Source of the DNA: an uncultured Pelagibacteraceae bacterium
GTDB lineage: Bacteria > Pseudomonadota > Alphaproteobacteria > Pelagibacterales > Pelagibacteraceae
Assembly: GCA_902613545.1 (NCBI GenBank)
Contig: CACMHW010000006.1
Span: 1 to 51,227 of the forward strand
DNA: 51,227 nucleotides
Direction of reading: 5' to 3'
The translations under genes and the position numbers were made by a program. The notes below the pieces were generated by a model that was not told where the DNA came from, made no database searches, and worked only from the letters and a program-made list of their open reading frames with translations. This document shows, in pieces, positions 8,980 through 17,834 of this stretch (position 1 is the first letter of the stretch; each line of letters opens with the position of its first letter).

Positions 8980-9494
8980 GTATTATAACAGTTTAATAGT
9001 TGTATATCATAAATTGCATGATCGAATGGTGTTAAATTTGGATCTTCCGAAAACGTCCAACCATTAAAAATAAAGACTTTTTCATTCTCAGTCTTAGTTA
9101 AGTCTTTTACTTGCATATATGCAACATCGTTAATTCTATTATTTGCTTTAACTTTTTTACATTTCAAAATTTTAATTTCAAGAGGGCCAAAAGTTTTTGT
9201 TTCATTTAAATTTACCAAAATTTCTGAAGATTTTGCTGTTATTTTGTCTAATCCAACTAAAATTGCATACGAAGAATTCAGTTTTTTAATTGTTTTTCTC
9301 TTTTGTTTGAAGTCTTTATCTTTTTGATTTCTTAGTGAGGACTCATTTTTTTCCTCAACTTCTTCAAAGCTTGGTTTAATTTTTTCAATATTGATTAATT
9401 GTGAAGTTGAAATTTCCTCGTTTCCATATAAATTATATGTAATAAAAAAAAAAAATTTGATTAATAAAATTAGAGTTTTATTTCCAAGTTTCAT
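8976..9494 (-). CDS. DUF2155 family exported protein
   Basis: Small exported protein of unknown function found almost only in Alphaproteobacteria. The C-terminal half carries the DUF2155 pattern: LVGLDKITAKSSEILVNLNE, then FGPLEIKILKCKKV and FNGWTFSEDPNLTPFDHAIYD, ending with a Cys-containing LLNCYNT. I chose the ATG at 9494 (MKLGNKTLILLIKFFFFITY) because a signal peptide then begins at the start; an ATG at 9509 adds five residues. Residues about 30-75 are low-complexity and charged. The start overlaps the end of the NDUFA12-like gene by 17 bases, the usual alphaproteobacterial pairing. An assembly role around respiratory complex I is suggested only by this pairing. Confidence 0.85.
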   Translation of the reverse strand: MKLGNKTLILLIKFFFFITYNLYGNEEISTSQLINIEKIKPSFEEVEEKNESSLRNQKDKDFKQKRKTIKKLNSSYAILVGLDKITAKSSEILVNLNETKTFGPLEIKILKCKKVKANNRINDVAYMQVKDLTKTENEKVFIFNGWTFSEDPNLTPFDHAIYDIQLLNCYNT

Positions 9495-9831
9495 ATTTTT
9501 TTTGTACATTGTTTTTTCTAATTCTTACAGGTTTGTGGCTTTCTTTAGTACCAGTTTTGTTTTCTTTATGATTTTTTTGCCAAATATATTTATTTTTCTC
9601 TTTTTCAACTGGAATTTTGTCGATTGTGTGATGCATCCATAGATACCAATCGGAGGTAATTTTTGTAGCTTCAATATCTTTTGAATAAATCACCCATCTT
9701 TCATTTTTTTTATTTTTATAATATTTATTACCAAATTCATCCTTACCAACGTAAATCCCAGTAAATAATGTTTTAAGAAAGGTTCCTAAAGTTTGTTTAT
9801 TCCACCAAGTAAAAATTATTTTTAAGCTCAT
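9478..9831 (-). CDS. NDUFA12/B17.2-like complex I accessory subunit
   Basis: 117-residue homologue of the 17.2 kDa accessory subunit of NADH:ubiquinone oxidoreductase, shared by alphaproteobacteria and mitochondria. It begins with the family N-terminus (MSLKIIFTWWNKQTLGTFLK), then GKDEFGNKYY, and carries the core signature RWVIYSKDIEATKITSDW followed by YLWMHHTIDKIP. The C-terminus KPVRIRKNNVQKKYETWK replaces the usual YxPW-type tail. Expected location is the cytoplasmic arm of complex I. It is divergent from the NrdJ-tail gene and lies upstream of DUF2155. Confidence 0.92.
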   Translation of the reverse strand: MSLKIIFTWWNKQTLGTFLKTLFTGIYVGKDEFGNKYYKNKKNERWVIYSKDIEATKITSDWYLWMHHTIDKIPVEKEKNKYIWQKNHKENKTGTKESHKPVRIRKNNVQKKYETWK

Positions 9832-9862
9832 TTTTGAAATTTAAAATCCACACAATTAACAA

Positions 9863-9892
9863 TTGTATAATTATAGGATAGACACTTATAGT
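9863..9892 (+). promoter_or_regulatory. Candidate promoter for the NrdJ-tail gene
   Basis: TTGTAT (9863-9868), an 18-base spacer and TATAGT (9887-9892). The -10 box matches consensus at five of six positions; the -35 box is weak. Transcription would start near 9899, about 34 bases before the ATG. It lies in the 101-base divergent spacer with the NDUFA12-like gene. Confidence 0.35.
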
Positions 9893-9932
9893 ATTTTATA
9901 TATATCATCAATATATTCGATTCCAATTATAT

Positions 9933-10751
9933 ATGAAAAAATTCGTTGTTGAAACTTACTATACTTGTACCTTTAAGACCCTCCACACTCTTGATGATCT
10001 AAACGATAAAGAATTATCTAAAATAGATAATAGAACTGATGGGAGTGTAGAAGTTATTGATGTAAAGCTTAATAATAGAAAAACAAAAAAAATCGGCAGT
10101 GAAAACAAGGAAAAACCAAAAAATATAAGAATAGATAATTCAATTCCTAAAAGTATTTCTAATAAAATTGAAAAAGAAAAAAAAATATCAGCTGAGAATA
10201 TGAATGTTTTTAAAGTAAAAAATAATGCGAGATTTAAAATGCCCGATAGAAGAAAGGGATATATTCAAAAGGCTCAGATAGGTGATCATAAAGTTTATTT
10301 ACATACTGGAGAATATGACGACGGAAAAATTGGAGAAATTTTTATTGATACAAACAAAGAGGGTGAACTTGTAAAAGCTATGATGAATAATTTTGCAATA
10401 GCAATTTCACTTGGTTTACAATATGGAGTGCCTTTAGATGAGTATGTAGACGCTTTTATTGATACAAAATTTGAACCTTCAGGGAATGTTATAGGTAATG
10501 ATAGGATTTTAAGTGCTTCTTCAATTTTAGATTATGTATTTAGAGAGCTGGCAATCTCTTATCTTGGAAAAGAAGGATTAGCCCATACACCGTCAATAGC
10601 AAGTTCTAAAGCTTTAGCCGGGGACGACACAGATGACAAATTTCTTAAAATAGTAAAAAATATTACTTCGAAAGGATTTGTAAGGAGTAATCTAGAAGAA
10701 AAACTCGTAGATCTATCTGATGTAAGAATTAATTTAAAAACAAAAAATTAA
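9933..10751 (+). CDS. Stand-alone homologue of the class II ribonucleotide reductase C-terminal region
   Basis: A 272-residue protein. Residues about 101-217 closely follow the extreme C-terminal region of adenosylcobalamin-dependent reductase Nrd[21 protein letters not shown], then [41 protein letters not shown], and [16 protein letters not shown]. No radical-site, substrate-binding or B12-binding part of NrdJ is present, so it cannot be a reductase alone. The first ~55 residues ([20 protein letters not shown] onward) are a separate conserved-looking segment, joined by a Lys/Asn/Ser linker (about 55-100). It is not a fresh truncation: it has its own start, its own N-terminal segment and an intact frame. 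Its function is unknown; nucleotide sensing or RNR regulation is a guess. It shares a TTAA stop with aspS. Confidence 0.75.
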   Translation: MKKFVVETYYTCTFKTLHTLDDLNDKELSKIDNRTDGSVEVIDVKLNNRKTKKIGSENKEKPKNIRIDNSIPKSISNKIEKEKKISAENMNVFKVKNNARFKMPDRRKGYIQKAQIGDHKVYLHTGEYDDGKIGEIFIDTNKEGELVKAMMNNFAIAISLGLQYGVPLDEYVDAFIDTKFEPSGNVIGNDRILSASSILDYVFRELAISYLGKEGLAHTPSIASSKALAGDDTDDKFLKIVKNITSKGFVRSNLEEKLVDLSDVRINLKTKN

Positions 10752-12535
10752 CTTTTCTTAAGATCTAATTTTATATTCAATTCTTTAAGATGTCCCTCAT
10801 CAACTTTCGAAGGTGCTTTCATCATTAAATCTTCTGCGTTTTGGTTCATAGGAAACAATGTAACATCTCTTATATTTTTTTCATCAGCCAATAGCATAAC
10901 AATTCTATCAATACCTGGTGCAATGCCTCCATGAGGTGGTGCACCATAACTTAGCGCATTTATCATACCACTAAATTTTTCATTAACGTTTTTTTCACTA
11001 TATCCTGCAATTGAAAATAACTTATACATCAATTCTGGAATATGGTTTCTTATTGCCCCAGAAGATAACTCAATTCCATTACATACTATATCGTATTGGA
11101 AAGCTTTTATATTGAGTGGTTTGTCAAAATTAATATCTTTAATATTTCCTTGTGGCATAGAAAAAGGATTATGGCTAAAGTTAATCTTATTAGTTTTTTC
11201 GTCCAATTCAAACATGGGATAATCAACAATCCAGCAAAAGCTGTATTCATTTTTGTTAATTAGATTTAAATCTGAACATATCTTATCTCTTGAAATAGAC
11301 AGTATTTTTTCAAGTTCTTTTTCATTTCCACATGACAAAAATAAACTATCCCCAATAGATGCATTACAAATTTTCATTATTTCTTTAAGAGAGTTTTCGC
11401 TAAAAAATTTTCCAATTGGTCCTTTTGCAATTATTTTTTCATCTTTTTCAAAAGTAAAATAAGCTAGCCCTGAAGCTCCCTGCTCTTTTGCCCATTTGTC
11501 GATATTATCAAAAAAACTTCTAGGTTTTTCTTTTGTATTTTTAGTCAATATAGCTTTCACATAAGAACCAGATTTTACTAGTTTTTTAAATATATCAAAC
11601 TTAACATCATCCCTTGAAAAAATTTCTGTTACATCATGAATTATCAAAGGATTTCTTAGGTCTGGCTTATCTGTACCGTATTTTCGCATGGCTTCTTTAT
11701 AAGGAATTCTTGGAAACTTTGTTGATTTAATTTTTTTTTTTGAAAATTTTTTAAATACATTAGTCAATAATTTTTCCACAACTTGAAATACATCCTCTTG
11801 GTCTACAAATGACATTTCTAAATCTAATTGATAAAATTCCCCAGGACTCCTATCAGCTCTTGCATCTTCATCTCTAAAACACGGAGCAATTTGAAAATAT
11901 TTATCGAATCCAGAAACCATGATTAGTTGCTTGAACTGTTGAGGTGCTTGGGGTAGAGCATAAAATTTACCCGGATTCAATCTACTTGGAACTAAAAAGT
12001 CTCTAGCACCTTCTGGGCTAGACGAAGTTAATATTGGTGTTTGGAATTCTAAAAAACCTATTTTAAGCATTTCTTCTCTGATGAAAGAAATTACTTTTGA
12101 TCTTAAAATAATATTATGGTGCATCTCATCTCTTCTAAGGTCTAAAAATCTGTATTTTAATCTAATATCTTCTGGATAGTCCTGTTCACCAAAAACAGGC
12201 ATTGGTAATTCTTTCGCGTCTGATAAAACTTCGAGTGAGTCAATAGCAACCTCTATTTTTCCAGTTTTTAATTCTAAATTTTCTGTTCCTTTTTTACGCT
12301 TAATTACTTTTCCAGAAACCTTCAAAACAGACTCAGGTTTGATTTTTTCTAAAATAGAAAAAAATTTATTATTATTTTCAATTACACATTGAGTTAAACC
12401 ATAGTGATCTCGAAGATCTATAAATAATAAGTTTCCATGGTCTCTTTTTCTATGAAGCCATCCTGATAATGTAATTGTTTTATCAATATTACTCTCATCT
12501 AATTCTGAACAATTATGAGTTCTATATTTATTCAT
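10748..12535 (-). CDS. aspS: Aspartyl-tRNA synthetase (bacterial type)
   Basis: Class IIb synthetase of 595 residues charging tRNA-Asp, and tRNA-Asn too if the enzyme is non-discriminating. N-terminal OB anticodon domain ([20 protein letters not shown], about 24-43), motif 2 region [19 protein letters not shown], the bacterial GAD insertion domain (about 280-420) and motif 3 [15 protein letters not shown] near the C-terminus are present. It is the last gene of DUF2066-hda-aspS; its ATG overlaps the hda stop in ATGA. Whether AsnRS or GatCAB is used for Asn cannot be judged here. Confidence 0.97.
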   Translation of the reverse strand: MNKYRTHNCSELDESNIDKTITLSGWLHRKRDHGNLLFIDLRDHYGLTQCVIENNNKFFSILEKIKPESVLKVSGKVIKRKKGTENLELKTGKIEVAIDSLEVLSDAKELPMPVFGEQDYPEDIRLKYRFLDLRRDEMHHNIILRSKVISFIREEMLKIGFLEFQTPILTSSSPEGARDFLVPSRLNPGKFYALPQAPQQFKQLIMVSGFDKYFQIAPCFRDEDARADRSPGEFYQLDLEMSFVDQEDVFQVVEKLLTNVFKKFSKKKIKSTKFPRIPYKEAMRKYGTDKPDLRNPLIIHDVTEIFSRDDVKFDIFKKLVKSGSYVKAILTKNTKEKPRSFFDNIDKWAKEQGASGLAYFTFEKDEKIIAKGPIGKFFSENSLKEIMKICNASIGDSLFLSCGNEKELEKILSISRDKICSDLNLINKNEYSFCWIVDYPMFELDEKTNKINFSHNPFSMPQGNIKDINFDKPLNIKAFQYDIVCNGIELSSGAIRNHIPELMYKLFSIAGYSEKNVNEKFSGMINALSYGAPPHGGIAPGIDRIVMLLADEKNIRDVTLFPMNQNAEDLMMKAPSKVDEGHLKELNIKLDLKKS

Positions 12536-13188
12536 TTATCCAATACTTTTTTTATTAAATTAATATTTATTGATTTTCCAGAAGATAAAGACAAATCATC
12601 GATATCTTTAAGAAATTTGAATATTTTATCATAAGATCGCTCAACATTTTTAATAATATAGTCTGATATTTTTGGATTTAGGTTGATTTGTTTATCAGAA
12701 AAAGATTTTGAGATTATTACTTGTAAGAGTTCATCAGTAGGCAAATCTATGCCAATGAAAATAAAACTACTAATTCTAGATTTTAAATCTTTTAATTTAA
12801 ATTCAATTTGATTTAAAGGCTTTAAGCTATTAATTAAAACAAAATTCTCTAATTGTTTTGAATGATTAAGTATTGAATAGAATAATTTTTCATTAATATT
12901 ATTATCAAAATTATCGATAATTAGGCACTCTAAGTTGCTTAGATTTGAAATTGTATTGTCATTAATTTTTCCCGCCTCTTCAATTTTTATTTTGCTGATT
13001 TTTTTTTCAAGAATTTTTGATAAATGAGTTTTGCCAGAACCGGGTACACCAAAAATATTTAACCATTTTTCATTCCATTTGGGCCAGCTTTCGATAAGTT
13101 TATAGGCTGAAAAATTATTACTTGAGACATAAAAATCTTGCTCAAAATATTTCGTTTTAAAAGGAAATTTAAAAACTAATTGACTCAT
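12532..13188 (-). CDS. hda: DnaA-related regulatory inactivation protein Hda/HdaA
   Basis: Short AAA+ protein of 218 residues related to the DnaA ATPase core. It has Walker A GVPGSGKT (47-54), a Walker B-like [10 protein letters not shown] (about 86-95) and the sensor/arginine-finger region [19 protein letters not shown]. There is no DnaA domain IV, so it does not bind origin boxes. Hda works with the sliding clamp to convert DnaA-ATP to DnaA-ADP after initiation. The N-terminal QLVFKFPF could serve as a clamp-binding QLxLF-like motif. The location after DUF2066 and purM is the common hda neighbourhood. The protein is diverged, so the role is inferred. Confidence 0.85.
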   Translation of the reverse strand: MSQLVFKFPFKTKYFEQDFYVSSNNFSAYKLIESWPKWNEKWLNIFGVPGSGKTHLSKILEKKISKIKIEEAGKINDNTISNLSNLECLIIDNFDNNINEKLFYSILNHSKQLENFVLINSLKPLNQIEFKLKDLKSRISSFIFIGIDLPTDELLQVIISKSFSDKQINLNPKISDYIIKNVERSYDKIFKFLKDIDDLSLSSGKSININLIKKVLDK

Positions 13189-14234
13189 TTAATAAGTTTA
13201 ATACTCCATTCATCATTTTTTTGTTTTAAAATAATTTTTTCTTTTTTCAATTCTTTTATAATTTTTTCTAATTTTCCTAAATATTTGATTTTTAGTAAAA
13301 CATATTCACTGTTAATTTCTTGAACATACAAATTATCAACTAAACCAATATTATTTAGTCTTTTGTATAATTCAGCTAAATTATTATTTTTATTTGAAGT
13401 CAATTTTATATTCAAAAAGGATGGTGTTTTAATATCTATCAAATTTTGCGATTTTACTAAATCAATTATTTCATTTCTGGTTCTCTGAATTATTTCTCTA
13501 TAATTTTTTGCATTATCTTGAAAATTATTCTTAATCAATAAATTTTTATTTATTTTTTTTCCTGAAATATTAGCCCTTAAAAAGATCTTTTCGATAATTC
13601 CATTTCTATCCTCAATTAATAACAACGCTTGATTTTTTTTTGAATATTCTAAAAATAAAGTTTTTATTTCTACATTAAATAAATTATTTTTATTTAAATT
13701 AATTTTTTGAATTATTTCTATGTTCTCAAATGGTAAGATAAATTCTATCAAGTCATTGTCTTCAAAATCATTCCATTTTTCATAAAAAAAATTTTGATTG
13801 AATATGAAATATTGATCGTCTTTCTTAAGAACTGGAAGAAGATAAAATTCTTTATTAGTTATTTCGGCGTATGAAATATCTTTATCATAAAATAAGTTAT
13901 GTAATTTGTCCTTATCAAAGAAAATATTAAAAATTATAATATCTTCCTTTTTGTCATTTTCCGCATTTGATATTACTTGATAGTATGAAACTAATTCTTT
14001 AATCTTTGTAAATTCCATTTTTAAAATCTTTTCTTTATCCTCAATTAATAGAATTTTATCGATGAGCTTTATGTAAGCTTTTTTAATTGCTTGATTTGCA
14101 ATATCCTTATTAGAGGTATTTGTTTTCTTGATAATCTCAATATTATTAACATTAAATATACTGTCTTGAGATAAAACATTTCCAGTTTTAATAAAAATAA
14201 CTAAGATAAGAATTATAATTTTATTAAGCTTCAT
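13185..14234 (-). CDS. DUF2066 family exported protein
   Basis: 349 residues with an N-terminal signal sequence (MKLNKIIILILVIFIKTGNV, cleavage probably near residue 22). The mature start (VNNIEIIKKTNTSNKDIANQ and following AIKKAYIKLIDKILL) fits the DUF2066 pattern seen in proteobacterial genes lying between purM and hda. The body is Asn/Lys/Ile-rich with no catalytic motif I can identify. A periplasmic location is expected; function is unknown. It overlaps hda by four bases. Only 24 bases separate its start from the divergent purM start. Confidence 0.72.
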   Translation of the reverse strand: MKLNKIIILILVIFIKTGNVLSQDSIFNVNNIEIIKKTNTSNKDIANQAIKKAYIKLIDKILLIEDKEKILKMEFTKIKELVSYYQVISNAENDKKEDIIIFNIFFDKDKLHNLFYDKDISYAEITNKEFYLLPVLKKDDQYFIFNQNFFYEKWNDFEDNDLIEFILPFENIEIIQKINLNKNNLFNVEIKTLFLEYSKKNQALLLIEDRNGIIEKIFLRANISGKKINKNLLIKNNFQDNAKNYREIIQRTRNEIIDLVKSQNLIDIKTPSFLNIKLTSNKNNNLAELYKRLNNIGLVDNLYVQEINSEYVLLKIKYLGKLEKIIKELKKEKIILKQKNDEWSIKLIK

Positions 14235-14258
14235 AAAAGTTAAATATCATTTTTATAA

Positions 14259-15287
14259 ATGAAAAAAATGCAAAATAATTACAAAAAAAGTGGTGTAAAT
14301 ATTTCATTAGCAAATAAATTAGTAAAGCACATATCTTTAATATCAAAAAAAGGTGTCAAAAAAACGAAAAACTCTTTTGATAGAGATGTAATTGGAGGAT
14401 TTGGTTCTTTATTTGATATTAGTAAATTAAAAATTAAAGACCCTGTAATTGTCTCATGTACTGATGGAGTTGGCACTAAGATCGAATTAGCGAATAAATT
14501 TAAAAAATTCGATACTATTGGTATAGACCTTGTTGCAATGTGTATAAATGATTTAATAGTTCAAGGAGCAAAACCACTATTTTTTTTGGACTATATAGCA
14601 ATAGGTAAATTAGATTTAAATAAAACAAAAAAAATTTTAAAGGGTATTTTTGAAGGATGTAAATTATCAAATTGTAAACTTATTGGAGGCGAAACTGCTG
14701 AAATGCCTGGAACCTACTCAAAGAATAAATTTGATCTTGCGGGCTTTAGTGTAGGAATAGTATCTAAGAAGAAAATTCTAAGTAAAAAAAAAGTTAAATC
14801 AGGAGATGTAGTTTTGGCCATACCTTCCAGCGGATTACATTCTAATGGATTTTCTTTAGTAAGATCGATTTTAAAATCTAACAAAATGCCGTTGAATTTA
14901 AGAAAAGAATTATTGAAACCTACAAAAATTTATTCCAAAGAAATTTTAAAATTGACTAATAAAAATTTAATTCATTCCGCAGCACATATTACTGGTGGCG
15001 GGCTTATAGAAAATGTAATGAGATCAATACCTGAAAATTTATCATTAAACATTGATCTATCTAAAATAAAAGTTAATAAAATCTTTAAATGGCTTAAAAG
15101 TAAAAATATTTCTGACAATGAAATGATAAACACATTTAATTGTGGAGTAGGTTTTTGTATCATTTCTCCTAAAAGAAATATCTTGCAAATAAAAAATACT
15201 TTTGAGAATAAATTTAAACCTTATGAAATTGGTTTCATCTCTAAAGAGAAAAAAAAGGTAAAAATAAGTAATTCATTAAAATGGTAA
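14259..15287 (+). CDS. purM: Phosphoribosylformylglycinamidine cyclo-ligase (AIR synthetase)
   Basis: Fifth step of purine synthesis, ATP-dependent ring closure of FGAM to AIR. 342 residues, family length. Diagnostic segments are YKKSGVNISLANKLV, the IGGFGSLFDI block, VSCTDGVGTKIELANKF, GLDLVAMCIND-like GIDLVAMCINDLIVQGAKPL, GGETAEMPGTY and PSSGLHSNGFSLVR. A second ATG three codons in (14268) is an equally plausible start, and no clear ribosome-binding site decides. The gene overlaps purN by 7 bases, the usual purMN pair. Confidence 0.96.
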   Translation: MKKMQNNYKKSGVNISLANKLVKHISLISKKGVKKTKNSFDRDVIGGFGSLFDISKLKIKDPVIVSCTDGVGTKIELANKFKKFDTIGIDLVAMCINDLIVQGAKPLFFLDYIAIGKLDLNKTKKILKGIFEGCKLSNCKLIGGETAEMPGTYSKNKFDLAGFSVGIVSKKKILSKKKVKSGDVVLAIPSSGLHSNGFSLVRSILKSNKMPLNLRKELLKPTKIYSKEILKLTNKNLIHSAAHITGGGLIENVMRSIPENLSLNIDLSKIKVNKIFKWLKSKNISDNEMINTFNCGVGFCIISPKRNILQIKNTFENKFKPYEIGFISKEKKKVKISNSLKW

Positions 15288-15844
15288 AAAAAAATGCATG
15301 TATTTTTATATCAGGCAAGGGCTCGAATCTAAAAAATTTAATAAAAAAATCAAGAGATTATAATTTTCCAATTAATGTCAAACTTGTTATCTCCAACAAT
15401 AAAAATGCCCAAGGTATTAACCATGCAAAAATTAATTCAATACCATTCTTGATAATTAACACGAAAAAAAGAGGATTTGAAAATTTAATTTTGAAGATAA
15501 TTAAAAAAAATAAGATTTCATTAATTTGTTTAGCTGGTTATATGAAAATAATATCTGAAAAATTTATTAGAAGATTTAGGAAAAAAATAATAAACATTCA
15601 TCCGTCTTTATTGCCGAATTACAAAGGTTTAGATACATATAATAGAGTATTAAAGAATAAAGAAAAAAAAACAGGCTGTACCATACATTTTGTTAACAAA
15701 AAATTAGATGATGGAAAAATAATAAATAAAAAATTTTTTTTTATAAGTAAAAATGAAAATTTAGAAACTCTGAAAATCAAAACACAAAAATTAGAACGCT
15801 TAGCTTATCCAGAGGCAATAATAAAATTATACAGGAATTGTTAA
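15281..15844 (+). CDS. purN: Phosphoribosylglycinamide formyltransferase
   Basis: Third step of purine synthesis, 10-formyl-THF-dependent formylation of GAR. The 187 residues hold the phosphate loop ISGKGSNLKNLI (10-21), LAGYMKIIS, and the catalytic trio: Asn105 and His107 in INIHPSLLPNYKG and Asp143 in KKLDDGKII. It follows purM with a 7-base overlap and ends in a TTAA shared with the convergent ndk gene. Confidence 0.95.
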   Translation: MVKKNACIFISGKGSNLKNLIKKSRDYNFPINVKLVISNNKNAQGINHAKINSIPFLIINTKKRGFENLILKIIKKNKISLICLAGYMKIISEKFIRRFRKKIINIHPSLLPNYKGLDTYNRVLKNKEKKTGCTIHFVNKKLDDGKIINKKFFFISKNENLETLKIKTQKLERLAYPEAIIKLYRNC

Positions 15845-16251
15845 TTTTTAAAGAAAAAATTGATTTCTTTTTTTGCGTTTTCGCTTGAGTCTGATCCGTG
15901 CACAGAATTTTTATCTATTGAAATTCCATATAAATTTCTAATTGTATTTTCCTCTGCTTTTTTTGGGTCAGTTGCTCCCATTAATTTTCTATTCTCTAAT
16001 ATAGCATTGTTACCTTCTAAAATCATAGCAACAATTGGGCCAGAGGATAAATATGAGCACAAATTTTCATAAAATGGTTTTGATTGGTGAACTTTGTAAA
16101 ACTCTGCAGCTTCCTCTTTGGAAATTTGAATTTTTTTAGTTTCTTTTATTTTTAAATTATTTGAAATAAATATTTTTTTTATTTCATCAACGAGATTCCT
16201 TTCAACTGCATCTGGTTTAATAATTGATAATGTTTGTTCTAAATTACTCAT
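15841..16251 (-). CDS. ndk: Nucleoside diphosphate kinase
   Basis: Transfers gamma-phosphate between nucleoside di- and triphosphates through a phosphohistidine. Starting at the ATG at 16251 (MSNLEQTLSIIKPDAVERN) the protein has 136 residues, slightly shorter than the usual ~140. A TTG four codons upstream is a poorer start; GAAG lies just before the chosen ATG. The phosphorylated histidine is in NSVHGSDSSENA (His118 from this start), and LMGATDPKKAEENTIR is the usual nucleotide-binding stretch. It overlaps the pepA end by 8 bases and is probably translated after it. Confidence 0.95.
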   Translation of the reverse strand: MSNLEQTLSIIKPDAVERNLVDEIKKIFISNNLKIKETKKIQISKEEAAEFYKVHQSKPFYENLCSYLSSGPIVAMILEGNNAILENRKLMGATDPKKAEENTIRNLYGISIDKNSVHGSDSSENAKKEINFFFKN

Positions 16252-17701
16252 AATTTTCTTCAATTAGCTCATTAAGTAACCTCACCCCAAAACCAGTTGC
16301 TCCTCCAGAGTTTAGAGCACCTCCATATTTCGAAAAAGCCATTCCAGCAATATCTAAATGTGCCCATGGAGTTTTATTCAAGATAAATCTTTGAAGAAAT
16401 TGTGCGGCTGTAGTCGACCCTGCACCCCCTACATAATTAATATTTTGCATATCTGCGTTTTTGGAGTTCATAAGTTTATCGTAATTTTTATGCAATGGCA
16501 TACGCCAAACTTTTTCATCAACTTTTTCTCCAGCGTTATAAATTTTTTTTGATAAATCGTCATTATTTGAAAAGAGTCCAGCATACTCTGAGCCAAGTGA
16601 AACTATAATTGCACCAGTGAGGGTAGCTAAATCAATTATAAATTTTGGTTTATATTTTTTTTCGGTGAATGTAATAGCATCAGCTAAAACTAAACGTCCC
16701 TCTGCATCTGTATTTAATACTTCTATAGTTTTACCACTAAAAGATTTTACTATATCCCCTGGTCTTTGTGCGTTACCACTTACCATATTTTCTACTAAAC
16801 CAACAACTCCTATAGCATTAATTTTTGCTTTTCTAAGTGCCAAACTTTTCATTAATCCAACTACAGCAGCAGAGCCTGCCATATCATAAGTCATATCTTC
16901 CATAAATTTTGCTGGTTTCAAAGAATAACCACCGGTATCAAAACAGACTCCTTTTCCTACAAATGCTAAAGGGCTCGAATTATTTTTAGTTCCATTCCAT
17001 TCCATGGTTACCAAATATGATCCTCTAATGCTTCCTTGGCCAACTCCAAGTAAAGCATGCATACCCATTTTTTTTAATTTTTTTTCATCATAAATGTTTA
17101 TTTTTAACCCATCCTTTTTAAGAGAATTTAATCTTTTTGCATATTCATCAGGGTGTAAAATATTTCCTGGCTCTGATACTAAATCTCTCGCATAAAATGT
17201 ACCTTCTTCTAATGCTTTAAATTTAATTTGATCTTTAATTGAGGGTTTGTTTTTATTACCTGTAATATTTAAAGTAATAACTCTTTTTTCTTGTTTGGTT
17301 TTATATTTTTTGAAAACATAAGATTTTAATTTTGCACCATGTAGGAAATGGCTTAAAAAATTATTTTTTTTGTTAGTTATAGTATCTGAGATTATAAAGT
17401 AATCTTTACTAACTCCATAGTTTATCCGTCCAAAAAACTCTGCACCAAGTTTTTCGATATCAGAGATATTTAAATCTTTTTTAACGGATATTAAAACGAT
17501 ATTTCTTTTAGAAGTAAGCTCAAAAACATATAAATTTTTTTTAAGATCAATATTTTTAATTAAATCGTTAATATAAGAAAATTCAGAATTTGAAATATAC
17601 TTTTTTAACTCATTAGTTTTAAATTTTTCGTTTGAAAATAAAACTACGTTGCCTGAAGGCTTGCTAATTGTTTTTTTTAAATAGTTTAATTTGATAGACA
17701 T
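16244..17701 (-). CDS. pepA: Leucyl aminopeptidase (M17 family)
   Basis: Cytosolic dizinc aminopeptidase of 485 residues that trims N-terminal residues from peptides. The C-terminal catalytic half is well conserved: FVGKGVCFDTGGYSLKP with Lys250, Asp255 and Lys262, MAGSAAVVG with Asp273 just before it, and the signature VLNTDAEGRLVLADA with Asp332, Glu334 and Arg336. The N-terminal ~160 residues are much less conserved, as usual in M17. E. coli PepA also binds DNA and regulates genes; nothing here shows that role. A pepA-lptF divergent arrangement is widespread. Confidence 0.96.
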   Translation of the reverse strand: MSIKLNYLKKTISKPSGNVVLFSNEKFKTNELKKYISNSEFSYINDLIKNIDLKKNLYVFELTSKRNIVLISVKKDLNISDIEKLGAEFFGRINYGVSKDYFIISDTITNKKNNFLSHFLHGAKLKSYVFKKYKTKQEKRVITLNITGNKNKPSIKDQIKFKALEEGTFYARDLVSEPGNILHPDEYAKRLNSLKKDGLKINIYDEKKLKKMGMHALLGVGQGSIRGSYLVTMEWNGTKNNSSPLAFVGKGVCFDTGGYSLKPAKFMEDMTYDMAGSAAVVGLMKSLALRKAKINAIGVVGLVENMVSGNAQRPGDIVKSFSGKTIEVLNTDAEGRLVLADAITFTEKKYKPKFIIDLATLTGAIIVSLGSEYAGLFSNNDDLSKKIYNAGEKVDEKVWRMPLHKNYDKLMNSKNADMQNINYVGGAGSTTAAQFLQRFILNKTPWAHLDIAGMAFSKYGGALNSGGATGFGVRLLNELIEENYE

Positions 17702-17731
17702 AAATTTTAAATAAAACCTAATTGTGTCAGT

Positions 17732-17760
17732 GATATATGTCCAAAAATATAAGTTTTCAA
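17732..17760 (-). promoter_or_regulatory. Candidate pepA promoter
   Basis: On the minus strand: TTGAAA (17755-17760), a 17-base spacer and TATATC (17732-17737). The spacing is ideal and both boxes are fair matches to sigma-70 consensus. Transcription would start near 17725, about 24 bases before the pepA ATG. Confidence 0.5.
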
Positions 17761-17766
17761 TGATAA

Positions 17767-17782
17767 TTTAACCATAGTTAAA
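17767..17782. repeat. Small inverted repeat in the pepA/lptF divergent spacer
   Basis: TTTAACCATAGTTAAA: two 6-base arms (TTTAAC/GTTAAA) around a 4-base centre, lying just upstream of the candidate pepA -35 box and 53 bases before the lptF start. It could be an operator seen from both promoters. A 6-base arm pair in AT-rich sequence may also be chance. Confidence 0.3.
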
Positions 17783-17834
17783 CCATTAGTTGAATTTAAT
17801 TTATGGATAGATTAATTATATACGAATTATACAA

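Noticed and set aside
9391-9642. 83-codon plus-strand hydrophobic open frame
   Set aside because: Antisense to the DUF2155/NDUFA12 junction; hydrophobicity comes from reversed Lys/Asn codons.
16617-16889. 90-codon plus-strand open frame
   Set aside because: Antisense to the catalytic region of pepA, with composition expected for a shadow frame.
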